From: Xanthobacteraceae bacterium
GTDB lineage: Bacteria; Pseudomonadota; Alphaproteobacteria; Rhizobiales; Xanthobacteraceae
Assembly (NCBI GenBank): GCA_004297465.1
Contig: SCUB01000023.1
Span: 309,878-373,877, forward strand
Reading direction: 5' to 3'
DNA: 64,000 nt
The position numbers and the translations under genes are program-made. Of this stretch, positions 12,589-21,578 are shown in pieces (the first letter of the stretch is position 1; every line of letters starts with the position of its first letter). A model generated the notes under the pieces. That model did no database searches, was not told the DNA's origin, and saw nothing but the letters and a program-made list of their open reading frames with translations.

Positions 12589-12624
12589 AAAAGGTGCGGA
12601 TCGCGTTCCCGGTCCGCACCTTTT
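12589..12624 (+). terminator. hairpin between sucD and odhA, terminator or attenuator
   Basis: AAAAGGTGCGGA (12589-12600) and TCCGCACCTTTT (12613-12624) form a perfect 12-bp stem with a 12-base loop and a T-tract at its 3' side. It sits 47 bases after the sucD stop and 54 before the odhA start, consistent with termination or partial read-through inside the TCA block. Confidence 0.75.
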
Positions 12625-12677
12625 GACGTTTCTGGCCGGGTTTTGCGCTTGCTTGGCCTGTGAACCCAGGACGCCCC

Positions 12678-15647
12678 ATGTCTCGTCAGGATGCGAACGC
12701 AGCCTTCGCCCTCACCTCGTTTCTGTATGGCGGCAACGCCTCCTACATCGAAGACATCTACGCCCGCTACGAGGCCAATCCGGCCGCGGTCGACAAGGAA
12801 TGGCAGGAGTTCTTCGCCAGCCTGAAGGATTCCGCCGGCGACATCGCCCGCAACGCCGAGGGGCCGTCGTGGGTCGAGGGCAACTGGCCGCTGGCACCGC
12901 GCAACGAACTGGTATCCGCGCTCGACGGCGACTGGGGCGAGGTCGAAAAGGTCGTCGGCGAGCGTCTGCGCGGCCGCGTCCAGCCGCAATTGCAGGCGCG
13001 CGGCGCGGAACTGACCGGCGCCGACATCCAGCGCGCCACCCGCGATTCGGTGCGCGCGCTGATGCTGATCCGCGCCTACCGCATGCGCGGCCATTTCCAC
13101 GCCAACCTCGATCCGCTCGGGCTTGAGCCGCCGAAGGACCATGAGGAACTCGATCCGCGCACCTACGGCTTCACCGAGGCCGATTACGACCGCAAGATCT
13201 TCCTCGACCACGTGCTCGGGCTCGACTTCGCGTCCCTGCGCGAGATCGTGGCGCTGTGCCAGCGCACCTATTGCCAGACGCTCGGCGTCGAGTTCATGCA
13301 CATCTCCAACGGCGCGCAGAAGTCGTGGATCCAGGAGCGCATCGAGGGACCCGACAAGGAGATCAGCTTCACCCGCGAGGGCAAGCGCGCCATCCTCAAC
13401 AAGCTGGTCGAGGCCGAGGGCTTCGAGAAGTTCTGCGACACCAAGTTCACCGGCACCAAGCGGTTCGGCCTCGACGGCGCCGAATCGCTGATTCCGGCGC
13501 TGGAGCAGATCATCAAGCGCGGCGGCAATCTCGGCGTGAAGGAGATCGTGCTCGGCATGGCCCATCGCGGCCGCCTCAATGTGCTGACCCAAGTGATGGC
13601 CAAGCCGCACCGCGCGCTGTTCAACGAGTTCAAGGGCGGCTCCTCGACGCCGGACGAGGTCGAAGGCTCGGGCGACGTCAAGTATCACCTCGGCGCCTCG
13701 TCGGACCGCGAGTTCGACAACAACAGGGTCCACCTGTCGCTCACCGCCAACCCGTCGCATCTCGAGATCGTCGATCCGGTGGTGCTCGGCAAGGTGCGCG
13801 CCAAGCAGGACCAGCACGGCGATCCGCCGGACCTGCGCGTCTCGGTGCTGCCGCTGCTGATCCATGGCGACGCCGCGTTCGCCGGGCAGGGCGTGGTGCC
13901 GGAATGCTTCGGGCTTTCCGAGCTCAAGGGCTACCGCACCGGCGGCTCGATCCACTTCATCGTCAACAACCAGATCGGCTTCACCACCTACCCGCGCTAC
14001 TCGCGCTCGTCGCCCTATCCTTCCGACGTCGCCAAGATGATCGACGCGCCGATCTTCCATGTGAACGGCGACGACCCGGAGGCGGTGGTGTTCGCCGCCA
14101 AGGTCGCGACCGAATACCGGCAGAAGTTCCACAAGCCGGTGGTTATCGACATGTTCTGCTACCGCCGCTACGGGCATAACGAGGGCGACGAGCCTTCGTT
14201 CACCCAGCCCCTGATGTACAAGAAGATCCGCTCGCATCCCTCGACGCTGGAGATCTACGCCCGCAAGCTCACCGCCGAGGGCGTCGTCACCGACGGCGAA
14301 GTGGAGAAGTTCAAGGCCGACTGGCGCGCCCGGCTCGACGCCGAGTTCGAGGCCGGCGTCGCCTACAAGCCGAACAAGGCCGACTGGCTCGACGGCCGCT
14401 GGGCCGGCCTCAAGGCGGCGCAGCCGACCGACGATCCGCGCAGCGGCAACACCGGCGTCGACGTCGCCACGCTGCGCGACATCGGCAACAGGATCACCAC
14501 GGTGCCGGAGGGCTTCCGCGTCCACCGGACCATCCAGCGCTTCCTCGACAACCGCCGCAAGGCGATCGAGAGCGGCACCGACATCGACTGGGCGACCGCC
14601 GAGGCGCTGGCGTTCTGCACGCTCCTGCGCGACGGCAACCCGGTGCGCCTGTCCGGCCAGGACAGCGAGCGCGGCACCTTCTCGCAGCGCCACTCGGTGC
14701 TGATCGACCAGGAGGACGAACGCCGCCACACGCCATTCAACTATCTCGGCGGCAAGCAGGCGCGCTACGAGGTGCTCAACTCGATGCTGTCGGAAGAAGC
14801 CGTGCTCGGCTTCGAATACGGCTACACGCTGGCCGAGCCCAATGCGCTGACCGTGTGGGAAGCCCAGTTCGGCGATTTCGCCAACGGCGCGCAGGTTGTG
14901 TTCGACCAGTTCATCTCCTCGGGCGAACGCAAGTGGCTGCGTATGTCGGCGCTGGTCTGCCTGCTGCCGCACGGCTACGAGGGGCAGGGCCCGGAGCATT
15001 CCTCGGCGCGGCTCGAACGCTTCCTGCAGATGTGCGCCGAGGACAACATGCAGGTCGCCAACTGCACCACGCCGTCGAACTATTTCCACATCCTGCGCCG
15101 CCAGCTCAGGCGCGACATCCGCAAGCCCCTGATCCTGATGACGCCGAAATCGCTGCTGCGCCACAAGCGGGCGGTGTCGCGGCTCGACGAGATGGGCGCC
15201 GACACCGCCTTCCACCGCATGCTGCACGACGACGCGCAGACGCTGCCGGACGAGAAGATCAAGCTGGTTGCCGACAGCAAGATCCGCCGCGTCGTGCTGT
15301 GTTCCGGCAAGGTCTATTACGACCTCTACGAGGAACGCGAGAAGCGCGGCGTCGACGACGTCTACCTGTTGCGCGTCGAGCAGCTTTATCCGGTGCCGGT
15401 CAAGGCGCTGGTGCATGAGCTCGAACGCTTCAAGAAGGCCGAGGTGGTGTGGTGCCAGGAAGAGCCGCGCAACATGGGCGGCTGGCACTTCATCGAGCCC
15501 TATCTCGAATGGACGCTCAACCAGATCGGCGCCGCCCACAAGCGGCCGCGCTACGCCGGCCGCGCCGCGGCGGCGGCCACCGCCACCGGCCTGATGTCGA
15601 AGCATCTCGCCCAGCTCAAGACCTTCCTCGACGAGGCCCTCGGCTGA
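12678..15647 (+). CDS. odhA: 2-oxoglutarate dehydrogenase E1 component
   Basis: A 989-residue thiamine-diphosphate-dependent E1 subunit that decarboxylates 2-oxoglutarate and succinylates the E2 lipoyl arm. The N-terminal segment [18 protein letters not shown] is the E2-binding motif of SucA proteins. Cofactor and active-site motifs include [21 protein letters not shown] with the following VNNQIGFTT (ThDP/Mg), and [18 protein letters not shown] in the pyrimidine-binding half. Length is typical. The ATG at 12678 has AGGA eight bases upstream; a GTG six codons earlier is possible. It is followed 77 bases later by odhB. A 1016-codon open frame on the opposite strand is a codon-bias shadow. Confidence 0.97.
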   Translation: MSRQDANAAFALTSFLYGGNASYIEDIYARYEANPAAVDKEWQEFFASLKDSAGDIARNAEGPSWVEGNWPLAPRNELVSALDGDWGEVEKVVGERLRGRVQPQLQARGAELTGADIQRATRDSVRALMLIRAYRMRGHFHANLDPLGLEPPKDHEELDPRTYGFTEADYDRKIFLDHVLGLDFASLREIVALCQRTYCQTLGVEFMHISNGAQKSWIQERIEGPDKEISFTREGKRAILNKLVEAEGFEKFCDTKFTGTKRFGLDGAESLIPALEQIIKRGGNLGVKEIVLGMAHRGRLNVLTQVMAKPHRALFNEFKGGSSTPDEVEGSGDVKYHLGASSDREFDNNRVHLSLTANPSHLEIVDPVVLGKVRAKQDQHGDPPDLRVSVLPLLIHGDAAFAGQGVVPECFGLSELKGYRTGGSIHFIVNNQIGFTTYPRYSRSSPYPSDVAKMIDAPIFHVNGDDPEAVVFAAKVATEYRQKFHKPVVIDMFCYRRYGHNEGDEPSFTQPLMYKKIRSHPSTLEIYARKLTAEGVVTDGEVEKFKADWRARLDAEFEAGVAYKPNKADWLDGRWAGLKAAQPTDDPRSGNTGVDVATLRDIGNRITTVPEGFRVHRTIQRFLDNRRKAIESGTDIDWATAEALAFCTLLRDGNPVRLSGQDSERGTFSQRHSVLIDQEDERRHTPFNYLGGKQARYEVLNSMLSEEAVLGFEYGYTLAEPNALTVWEAQFGDFANGAQVVFDQFISSGERKWLRMSALVCLLPHGYEGQGPEHSSARLERFLQMCAEDNMQVANCTTPSNYFHILRRQLRRDIRKPLILMTPKSLLRHKRAVSRLDEMGADTAFHRMLHDDAQTLPDEKIKLVADSKIRRVVLCSGKVYYDLYEEREKRGVDDVYLLRVEQLYPVPVKALVHELERFKKAEVVWCQEEPRNMGGWHFIEPYLEWTLNQIGAAHKRPRYAGRAAAAATATGLMSKHLAQLKTFLDEALG

Positions 15648-15724
15648 TTGCTTTTTTGCGATTTTCGCCCGCTCCCGCTTCCCGGGGGCGGGTTGCTCCT
15701 CCCGACCTCAAGGACACATCCGTC

Positions 15725-16936
15725 ATGACCGACATTCGAGTTCCGACGCTCGGCGAATCCGTCACCGAGGCGACGATCGGCAAATGGTTCAAGAAACCCG
15801 GCGACGCGGTGGCGGTCGACGAGCCGCTGGTCGAACTGGAAACCGACAAGGTGACCATCGAGGTGCCGGCGCCGGCCGGTGGCGTCCTGTCCGAGATCGT
15901 CGCCAAGGATGGCGAGACCGTCGCGGTCGGCGCGCTTCTCGGCCAGATCGCCGAAGGCGCCGGCGCCAAGCCGGCCGCGCCCGCCGCCAAACCCGCGGCG
16001 GCTCCCGCCCCAGCCGCCAGGGCGGCGCCGGCGGATGACCCGCAGGCGCCCTCGGTGCGCAAGATCGGCGCCGAGAGCGGCATCGATCCAACCACCGTGC
16101 CGGGCTCGGGCAAGGATGGCCGTGTCACCAAGGGCGACATGCTCGCCGCCATCGAGCGCGCCGCGGCGGCGCCTACGCCGGTGGCGCAGCCCGCCGCCAG
16201 CGTGCAGGTGCGCGCGCCGTCGGTCGCCGACGATGCCGCGCGCGAGGAGCGTGTGCGCATGACCAAGCTGCGCCAGACCATCGCGCGCCGCCTCAAGGAC
16301 GCGCAGAACACCGCCGCCATGCTCACGACCTTCAACGAGGTCGACATGGGGCCGATCATGGCGCTGCGCAACCAGTACAAGGAGCTGTTCGAGAAGCGCC
16401 ACGGCGTCAAGCTCGGCTTCATGGGCCTGTTCGTGAAGGCCTGCGTGCAGGCGCTGAAGGAAATCCCCGCCGTCAACGCCGAGATCGACGGCACCGACAT
16501 CATCTACAAGAACTACTACCACGCCGGCATCGCGGTCGGCACCGACAAGGGCCTGGTGGTGCCGGTGATCCGCGACGCCGACCTGCTCTCGATCGGCGGC
16601 ATCGAGAAGGCGATCGCCGATTACGGCCGCCGCGCCCGCAACGGCATGCTCAAGATCGAGGAGATGCAGGGCGGCACCTTCACCATCACCAATGGCGGCA
16701 TCTACGGCTCGCTGATGTCGACGCCGATCCTCAACGCGCCGCAGTCCGGCATCCTCGGCATGCACAAGATCCAGGAGCGGCCGATGGTGGTCGGCGGCAA
16801 GATCGAGATCCGCCCGATGATGTATCTGGCGCTGTCCTACGACCACCGCATCGTCGACGGCAAGGACGCGGTCACCTTCCTGGTCCGCGTCAAGGAAAGC
16901 CTCGAGGATCCGGCGCGGCTGGTGCTCGATTTGTAA
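15725..16936 (+). CDS. odhB: dihydrolipoyllysine-residue succinyltransferase (2-oxoglutarate dehydrogenase E2)
   Basis: A 403-residue E2. The N-terminal lipoyl domain has the modified lysine K42 in [11 protein letters not shown]. An Ala/Pro-rich linker (about 80-105) leads to the peripheral-subunit-binding domain ([20 protein letters not shown], about 109-143). A second linker follows, then the catalytic acyltransferase core with H374 and D378 in SYDHRIVDG. It transfers the succinyl group to CoA and forms the core of the complex. The ATG at 15725 follows AAGGACAC. An element of palindromic repeats lies between odhB and lpdA without breaking the operon. Confidence 0.97.
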   Translation: MTDIRVPTLGESVTEATIGKWFKKPGDAVAVDEPLVELETDKVTIEVPAPAGGVLSEIVAKDGETVAVGALLGQIAEGAGAKPAAPAAKPAAAPAPAARAAPADDPQAPSVRKIGAESGIDPTTVPGSGKDGRVTKGDMLAAIERAAAAPTPVAQPAASVQVRAPSVADDAAREERVRMTKLRQTIARRLKDAQNTAAMLTTFNEVDMGPIMALRNQYKELFEKRHGVKLGFMGLFVKACVQALKEIPAVNAEIDGTDIIYKNYYHAGIAVGTDKGLVVPVIRDADLLSIGGIEKAIADYGRRARNGMLKIEEMQGGTFTITNGGIYGSLMSTPILNAPQSGILGMHKIQERPMVVGGKIEIRPMMYLALSYDHRIVDGKDAVTFLVRVKESLEDPARLVLDL

Positions 16937-16943
16937 GGCTGCC

Positions 16944-17032
16944 CATCATGGCCGGGCCGCCGCGCGAGCGGGCGCGCCCCGCCAATCCGCAAGCTTGAAA
17001 CATGGATGCCCGGGTCGAGCCCGGGCATGACA
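16944..17032 (+). repeat. palindromic dispersed element between odhB and lpdA
   Basis: The 127-base odhB-lpdA gap holds a palindromic element. Its clearest stem is ATGCCCGGG-TCGAG-CCCGGGCAT (17006-17028), and the left end ATCATGGCCGGG matches the left ends of the elements in the atp operon and near 55.8 and 63.4 kb. RNA from it would fold into strong hairpins inside the operon. Confidence 0.7.
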
Positions 17033-17063
17033 AGTCACGACAAAGAAATAAAGGCATCCCTTC

Positions 17064-18464
17064 ATGTCCTACGATCTCGTCGTCATCGGCACCGGCCCCG
17101 GCGGCTATGTCTGCGCCATCCGCGCCGCGCAACTTGGGTTGAAGGTGGCCGTGGTGGAGAAGGAAAAGACCTTCGGCGGCACCTGTCTCAATGTCGGCTG
17201 CATCCCCTCGAAGGCGCTCTTGCACGCCTCCGAGCGGTTCGAGGAAGCGGGCCATCATTTCGAGAGGATGGGCATCGGCGTTTCCAAGCCGAAGCTTGAT
17301 CTTGCCGCGATGCAGAAGTTCAAGGCCGAGGGCGTCGACGGCAACGTCAAGGGCATCGGCTTCCTGTTCAAGAAGAACAAGATCGACGCCCATCAGGGCA
17401 CGGGCCGCGTGCTCGGGCCCGGCAGGGTCGAGGTGACAAGCGGCGATGGCGCGGCGCAGGTGCTGGAGACGAAAAACATCGTCATCGCCACCGGCTCCGA
17501 CGTGGCGCAACTTCCCGGCATCGCCATCGACGAGAAGCGCATCGTGTCGTCGACCGGGGCGCTTTCGCTCGACAAGGTGCCGGCAAGCCTCATCGTGGTC
17601 GGCGCCGGCGTCATCGGCCTCGAACTCGGCTCGGTGTGGCGGCGGCTCGGCGCCCAGGTCACGGTGGTCGAATTCCTCGACCGCATCCTGCCCGGCATGG
17701 ACGGCGAGGTCGCCCGGCAGTTCCAGCGCATGCTCGAGAAGCAGGGTTTCTCGTTCAGGCTCGGCACCAAGGTCACCGCCGTCGACAGCTCCGGCAAGAG
17801 ACTGAAAGCGAAGGTCGAGCCGGCCGCCGGCGGCGCGGCCGAGACGCTGGAGGCCGACGTGGTGCTGGTGGCGATCGGCCGCGTGCCCTTCACCGAGGGC
17901 CTCGGCCTTGCGGAAGCCGGCGTCGCGATGGACCAGCGCGGCCGCGTCGAGATCGACGCGCACTTCGCCACCAATGTCGCCGGCATCTATGCCCTCGGCG
18001 ACGTGGTCAAGGGGCCGATGCTGGCGCACAAGGCCGAGGACGAAGGCGTGGCGGTCGCCGAGATCCTCGCCGGCCAGGCCGGCCATGTGAACTACGAGGT
18101 CATTCCCGGCGTCGTCTACACCGCGCCGGAAGTGGCGAGCGTCGGCCGCACCGAGGACGAACTCAAGGCGGCGGGCGTCGCCTACAGCGTCGGCAAGTTC
18201 CCGTTCACGGCCAACGGCCGCGCCAAGGTCAACCAGACCACCGACGGTTTCATCAAGGTGCTGGCCGACGCCAAGACCGACCGCGTGCTCGGCGTGCACA
18301 TGGTCGGCCCCGAGGTCGGCGAGATGATCCACGAGGCCGCGGTGCTGATGGAGTTCGGCGGCTCGGCCGAGGATCTCGCGCGCACCTGCCACGCCCATCC
18401 GACGCGCTCCGAGGCGGTCAAGGAGGCCGCCCTTGCGGTGGCCAGGCGCGCCATCCATATGTGA
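17064..18464 (+). CDS. lpdA: dihydrolipoyl dehydrogenase (E3)
   Basis: A 466-residue flavoprotein disulfide reductase. FAD is bound by [15 protein letters not shown] at the N-terminus; the redox disulfide is C41/C46 in [13 protein letters not shown]. The NAD-binding motif is [14 protein letters not shown], and the C-terminal catalytic His-Glu pair is in [13 protein letters not shown]. It reoxidises the E2 lipoyl group using NAD and may serve other lipoyl enzymes too. It completes the 2-oxoglutarate dehydrogenase complex encoded by odhAB. The ATG at 17064 follows AAAGG. A small membrane-protein gene begins 33 bases after it. Confidence 0.97.
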   Translation: MSYDLVVIGTGPGGYVCAIRAAQLGLKVAVVEKEKTFGGTCLNVGCIPSKALLHASERFEEAGHHFERMGIGVSKPKLDLAAMQKFKAEGVDGNVKGIGFLFKKNKIDAHQGTGRVLGPGRVEVTSGDGAAQVLETKNIVIATGSDVAQLPGIAIDEKRIVSSTGALSLDKVPASLIVVGAGVIGLELGSVWRRLGAQVTVVEFLDRILPGMDGEVARQFQRMLEKQGFSFRLGTKVTAVDSSGKRLKAKVEPAAGGAAETLEADVVLVAIGRVPFTEGLGLAEAGVAMDQRGRVEIDAHFATNVAGIYALGDVVKGPMLAHKAEDEGVAVAEILAGQAGHVNYEVIPGVVYTAPEVASVGRTEDELKAAGVAYSVGKFPFTANGRAKVNQTTDGFIKVLADAKTDRVLGVHMVGPEVGEMIHEAAVLMEFGGSAEDLARTCHAHPTRSEAVKEAALAVARRAIHM

Positions 18465-18497
18465 ACGCTGGAGATTGACGCGCGAGGGGCTTTCGCC

Positions 18498-19034
18498 ATG
18501 CTGCGCCGCCTGAAGCGCCTGCTGCTGACGGTCCTCGCCGCGCTGTTCCTCGTCGAGGCGTGGCTGTGGGATCACCTCGAACCGCTGGTGGCGCGCCTCG
18601 TCGCCGTGCTGCCGCTGCGTGCGTTCAAGGCGTGGTTTGCCGCCGAGGTCGGGAAGCTGTCGCCGCCGGCGACGCTTATCGTGTTCGCCGCTCCCGTCGT
18701 GCTGCTGTTTCCGTTCAAGCTGCTCGGCCTGTGGCTGATCGCGCACAAGCACTGGGTTCTCGCCGCGCTGTCGCTGCTCGCGGCCAAGCTGATGGGGCTT
18801 GGCGTGACGGCCTATGTGTTCGACGTGACGCGGCCGAAACTCATGCGGATGGCGTGGTTTCGCGCCGTTTACGACACGGTGATGGGCTGGCGCGCGTGGG
18901 CGCACCGGCTGGTCGATCCCTATCGCGAAGCCTTACGGGCAAAGGTCCGCGCGCTGAAGGAGCGCTACGGCGGCCGCGCGCTGGAACTCTTGCGCCGCCT
19001 GCGCCGGCAGGTGCGGGCGGAGCGCCAGCCATGA
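18498..19034 (+). CDS. hypothetical membrane protein downstream of lpdA
   Basis: A 178-residue protein that I cannot assign. An N-terminal basic/hydrophobic stretch (RLKRLLLTVLAALFLVEAWL) could be a membrane anchor, and a hydrophobic region around residues 59-108 contains two likely helices. The C-terminal 50 residues are strongly basic and probably helical and cytoplasmic (RAKVRALKERYGG, LLRRLRRQVRAERQ). The codon bias is like that of its neighbours and the start has a plausible position 33 bases after lpdA, so it is a real gene probably co-transcribed with lpdA. It converges with the SDR gene. No catalytic motif is visible. Confidence 0.75.
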   Translation: MLRRLKRLLLTVLAALFLVEAWLWDHLEPLVARLVAVLPLRAFKAWFAAEVGKLSPPATLIVFAAPVVLLFPFKLLGLWLIAHKHWVLAALSLLAAKLMGLGVTAYVFDVTRPKLMRMAWFRAVYDTVMGWRAWAHRLVDPYREALRAKVRALKERYGGRALELLRRLRRQVRAERQP

Positions 19035-19041
19035 TCCGGCT

Positions 19042-19824
19042 TTAGCGCGGCGCCATGCGGATGGCGCCGTCGAGCCGGATGCACTCGCCGTTGAGATAGA
19101 CGTTGCGGCAGATCTCGGCGACCAGGGAAGCGTATTCCGCGGGCCTGCCCATGCGCTTGGGAAACGGCACGCCGGCGGCAAGGCCGGCGCGCACCGGCTC
19201 CGACATCGCCGCCATCATCGGCGTCTCGAACGTGCCGGGCAGGATGGTGACGACGCGGATGCCCTCGGTCGAAAGATCGCGCGCGATCGGCAGCGTCATG
19301 CCGGCGACGCCGGCTTTCGAGGCCGAGTAGGCGGCCTGGCCGATCTGGCCGTCGACCGCGGCGACAGACGCGGTGCACACGATCACGCCGCGTTCGCCGT
19401 CGTCGAGGGAAGCTTCGCCCATCATGCCGGCGGCCGACTGCGCGATGCAGCGGAAGGTGCCGATCAGGTTGATCTGCACCGTCTTCTCGAACGCGTCGAG
19501 CGGCGCCGGCTTCGGCGCGCCGCCGTCCTTGGGGCGGCTCGCGGTCTTGGCGCCGGTGGCGATGCCGGCGCAGTTGACCAGCACGCGCTCCTGGCCGTGG
19601 CGGGCGCGCGCGGCGAGGAAGCCGGCGGCGACGCTGGCGTCCGAGGTGACGTCGACCTGGCAGAACACGCCGCCGATTTCTTTCGCGACCAGCGCGCCGC
19701 GCTCGGCGTTCATGTCGAAGATCGCCACCTTCGCGCCGTCGGCGGCAAGCCGCCGCGCCGTGGCCTCGCCCAGTCCCGATGCGCCGCCGGTGACGACCGC
19801 CGCGATACCCGATTTCAGATCCAT
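19042..19824 (-). CDS. SDR-family 3-hydroxyacyl-CoA dehydrogenase (type II-like)
   Basis: A 260-residue classical short-chain dehydrogenase. The cofactor loop is TGGASGLGEATARRL near the N-terminus, with D36-region DMNAERG pointing to NAD. The catalytic Tyr-Lys is YSASKAG, with Ser in CTASVAAVDGQ. The overall pattern, including the C-terminal LNGECIRLDGAIRM, is like 17-beta-HSD10 / 3-hydroxyacyl-CoA dehydrogenase type II. It would oxidise a 3-hydroxyacyl-CoA or related alcohol. GAGGAAC precedes the ATG at 19824. A DUF4337-like gene lies 14 bases upstream on the same strand, suggesting a two-gene transcript without an obvious functional link. Substrate assignment is family-level inference. Confidence 0.85.
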   Translation of the reverse strand: MDLKSGIAAVVTGGASGLGEATARRLAADGAKVAIFDMNAERGALVAKEIGGVFCQVDVTSDASVAAGFLAARARHGQERVLVNCAGIATGAKTASRPKDGGAPKPAPLDAFEKTVQINLIGTFRCIAQSAAGMMGEASLDDGERGVIVCTASVAAVDGQIGQAAYSASKAGVAGMTLPIARDLSTEGIRVVTILPGTFETPMMAAMSEPVRAGLAAGVPFPKRMGRPAEYASLVAEICRNVYLNGECIRLDGAIRMAPR

Positions 19825-19838
19825 GAGTTCCTCGTTGT

Positions 19839-20426
19839 CTAGAACAGATGCACGGCGTGCGGAGCGAACAGGCCGATGCCGGTGAACACCAGACCGGCCA
19901 GCGTGACCGCGATCGAGCCCCAGGCCAGGGCGATCATGCCGGTGATGATGGTGGCGGAGGCGAGCACGATGGCGATCTGGAACGCCGCCGAAGCCACCTC
20001 GAAATGATGATACTTGGCCATCGACAGATCGCGGACGTGCTCGGCCTGCTTGGCGCGCGCGGCGAGCTGCTCGGTGCCCTCGCCGGTTTCCGGCTCGGAA
20101 CGGTAGCGCGCGGCGGCCTTCTGCCAGTCGTCGACTTGCCTGGCCTTGGCGGCTTTCGCGGCATCGTCGATGGCGCCGGTATCCATTCTGAACTGTTCGG
20201 CCGCGGTCTGCACCACGGTGCGGCGGATGGTCTTGGCCTGGAAGAACGCCCACAGGTTGGAGGCTTCGACGTTGCGACTGATGGCGTCGGTCTGCGCGCT
20301 CTTGCCCAGCGTTTCCGAGAAGGCGAGGAACAACGCGATCACCGCGATCAGCAGCGCGATCTTCTTGTTCGAAGCGGAAGCATGCTCGGCATGCTCGGCA
20401 TGTTCCATGCTCTCATGGGCGCCCAT
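19839..20426 (-). CDS. DUF4337-like membrane protein
   Basis: A 195-residue protein with a histidine-rich N-terminus (HESMEHAEHAEHA), one hydrophobic helix at about residues 24-42, a long charged helical middle (KAAKARQVDDWQKAAARYR) and two C-terminal hydrophobic helices. This layout matches the DUF4337 family, whose function is unknown. The ATG at 20426 is decided by GGGAGG seven bases upstream; a start five codons earlier lacks a site. The repeated HAEH at the N-terminus is encoded by a short direct repeat and might bind metal, but that is speculation. It precedes the SDR gene closely. Confidence 0.7.
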   Translation of the reverse strand: MGAHESMEHAEHAEHASASNKKIALLIAVIALFLAFSETLGKSAQTDAISRNVEASNLWAFFQAKTIRRTVVQTAAEQFRMDTGAIDDAAKAAKARQVDDWQKAAARYRSEPETGEGTEQLAARAKQAEHVRDLSMAKYHHFEVASAAFQIAIVLASATIITGMIALAWGSIAVTLAGLVFTGIGLFAPHAVHLF

Positions 20427-20517
20427 GAAAAATCCTCCCACGGCGTTCGGGTCCGGGCCACGAATGAACGAGAAGCGGGCTTAGCGCAAGCCCGCCATCG
20501 CCCCCGTCATCAGGATT

Positions 20518-21477
20518 TCACGCGCGCGGGTGGGTGCTGCGGTAGACATCGATGAGCCGCTGGGCATCGACCGCAGTGTAGATTTGCGTGGTCGAGAGCG
20601 AGGCGTGGCCGAGCAGTTCCTGGATTGCGCGCAAGTCCCCGCCGCGCGCCAGCAGGTGGGTGGCGAAGGAGTGCCGCAGCGCGTGGGGCGTGGCCGAGTC
20701 GGGCAGGCCCAGCGCGCCGCGCAAGCCCGCCATGGCGAACTGGATGATGCGCGGGCTGAGCGGGCCGCCGCGGGCGCCGACGAACAGCGGCGTGCTGGCC
20801 GCGATCGGGTACGGGCACAGCGAAAGATAGCCGGCGACCAGCGCCAGCACCGGCGCGAGCACCGGCACCATGCGGACCTTGCCGCCCTTGCCGGTGACGG
20901 TGACGGTGTCGCCGGCGCCGGGTTCGGGCACGTCCTGTCGCTTGAGGCCGAGCGCCTCGGAGATGCGCAGCCCCGAGCCGTACAGGAGCGCCAGCACCGC
21001 GGCGTCGCGTGCCAGCACCCAGGGTTCGCGGTTCTCGCCGGCGCGCATGTCGGCGTCGGTCACGCGGCGCGCGGCGCTGACGGGCAGCGGCTTGGGCAGC
21101 GATTTTCCAACCCGCGGCGCGCGGATGGCGGCGAAGGCGCCGACCTTGCCCCGGCCCTCGCGCTCAAGGAAGCGCGTGAACGAGCGCAGGCCGGCCAGCG
21201 CGCGCATCAGCGAGCGCCCGGCGACGCCTTCGGCGCGGCGGGCGGCCAGAAACGCGCGCACGTCGGCGGGCGCAAGGGCGGCGAACTGGCGCAGCGACAG
21301 CGGTCCGCCATGATGGCCGCACAGGAACCCGAGGCACTGGCGCACGTCGCGCTCATAGGCCTCGACCGATTTGGCCGACAGCCGCCGTTCGCCGCGCAAG
21401 TGGCCGAGCCAGCGCGTCATCTGCGCCGCCATCTCGGCGGTGCAGACCGGCGGTGGCGCCGGCGGCGATCGTGTCAT
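20518..21477 (-). CDS. xerC: tyrosine recombinase XerC
   Basis: A 319-residue tyrosine recombinase with the full catalytic set: R171 in [11 protein letters not shown]197 in TGKGGK, H265/R268 in [14 protein letters not shown]291 in [12 protein letters not shown] and nucleophile Y300. The N-terminal SAM-like DNA-binding domain is also present. Paired with XerD it resolves chromosome dimers at dif. The position divergent from priA is the usual one in Rhizobiales and favours the housekeeping XerC over a mobile-element integrase. The start has no clear ribosome site; the ATG at 21477 gives a normal length. Confidence 0.93.
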   Translation of the reverse strand: MTRSPPAPPPVCTAEMAAQMTRWLGHLRGERRLSAKSVEAYERDVRQCLGFLCGHHGGPLSLRQFAALAPADVRAFLAARRAEGVAGRSLMRALAGLRSFTRFLEREGRGKVGAFAAIRAPRVGKSLPKPLPVSAARRVTDADMRAGENREPWVLARDAAVLALLYGSGLRISEALGLKRQDVPEPGAGDTVTVTGKGGKVRMVPVLAPVLALVAGYLSLCPYPIAASTPLFVGARGGPLSPRIIQFAMAGLRGALGLPDSATPHALRHSFATHLLARGGDLRAIQELLGHASLSTTQIYTAVDAQRLIDVYRSTHPRA

Positions 21478-21578
21478 GGCCGCGATCCGGTGCTTGACAG
21501 AATCCCCTTTTATCGCACCCCCTTCGTTGCGCCTCGGTTAATCCCCCTTGAAACAATCCCACGTCCCGATTCACACCC

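Noticed and set aside
12555..15605. 1016-codon open frame on the minus strand across odhA
   Set aside because: It is the antisense shadow of the clearly functional E1 gene, has a low-complexity Arg/Val/Asp/His composition and no family motif; such shadows are normal at this G+C content.
20518..21477. Possible phage/integron integrase
   Set aside because: The tyrosine recombinase has XerC-type length and its usual place beside priA, with no attachment sites, tRNA target or cargo.
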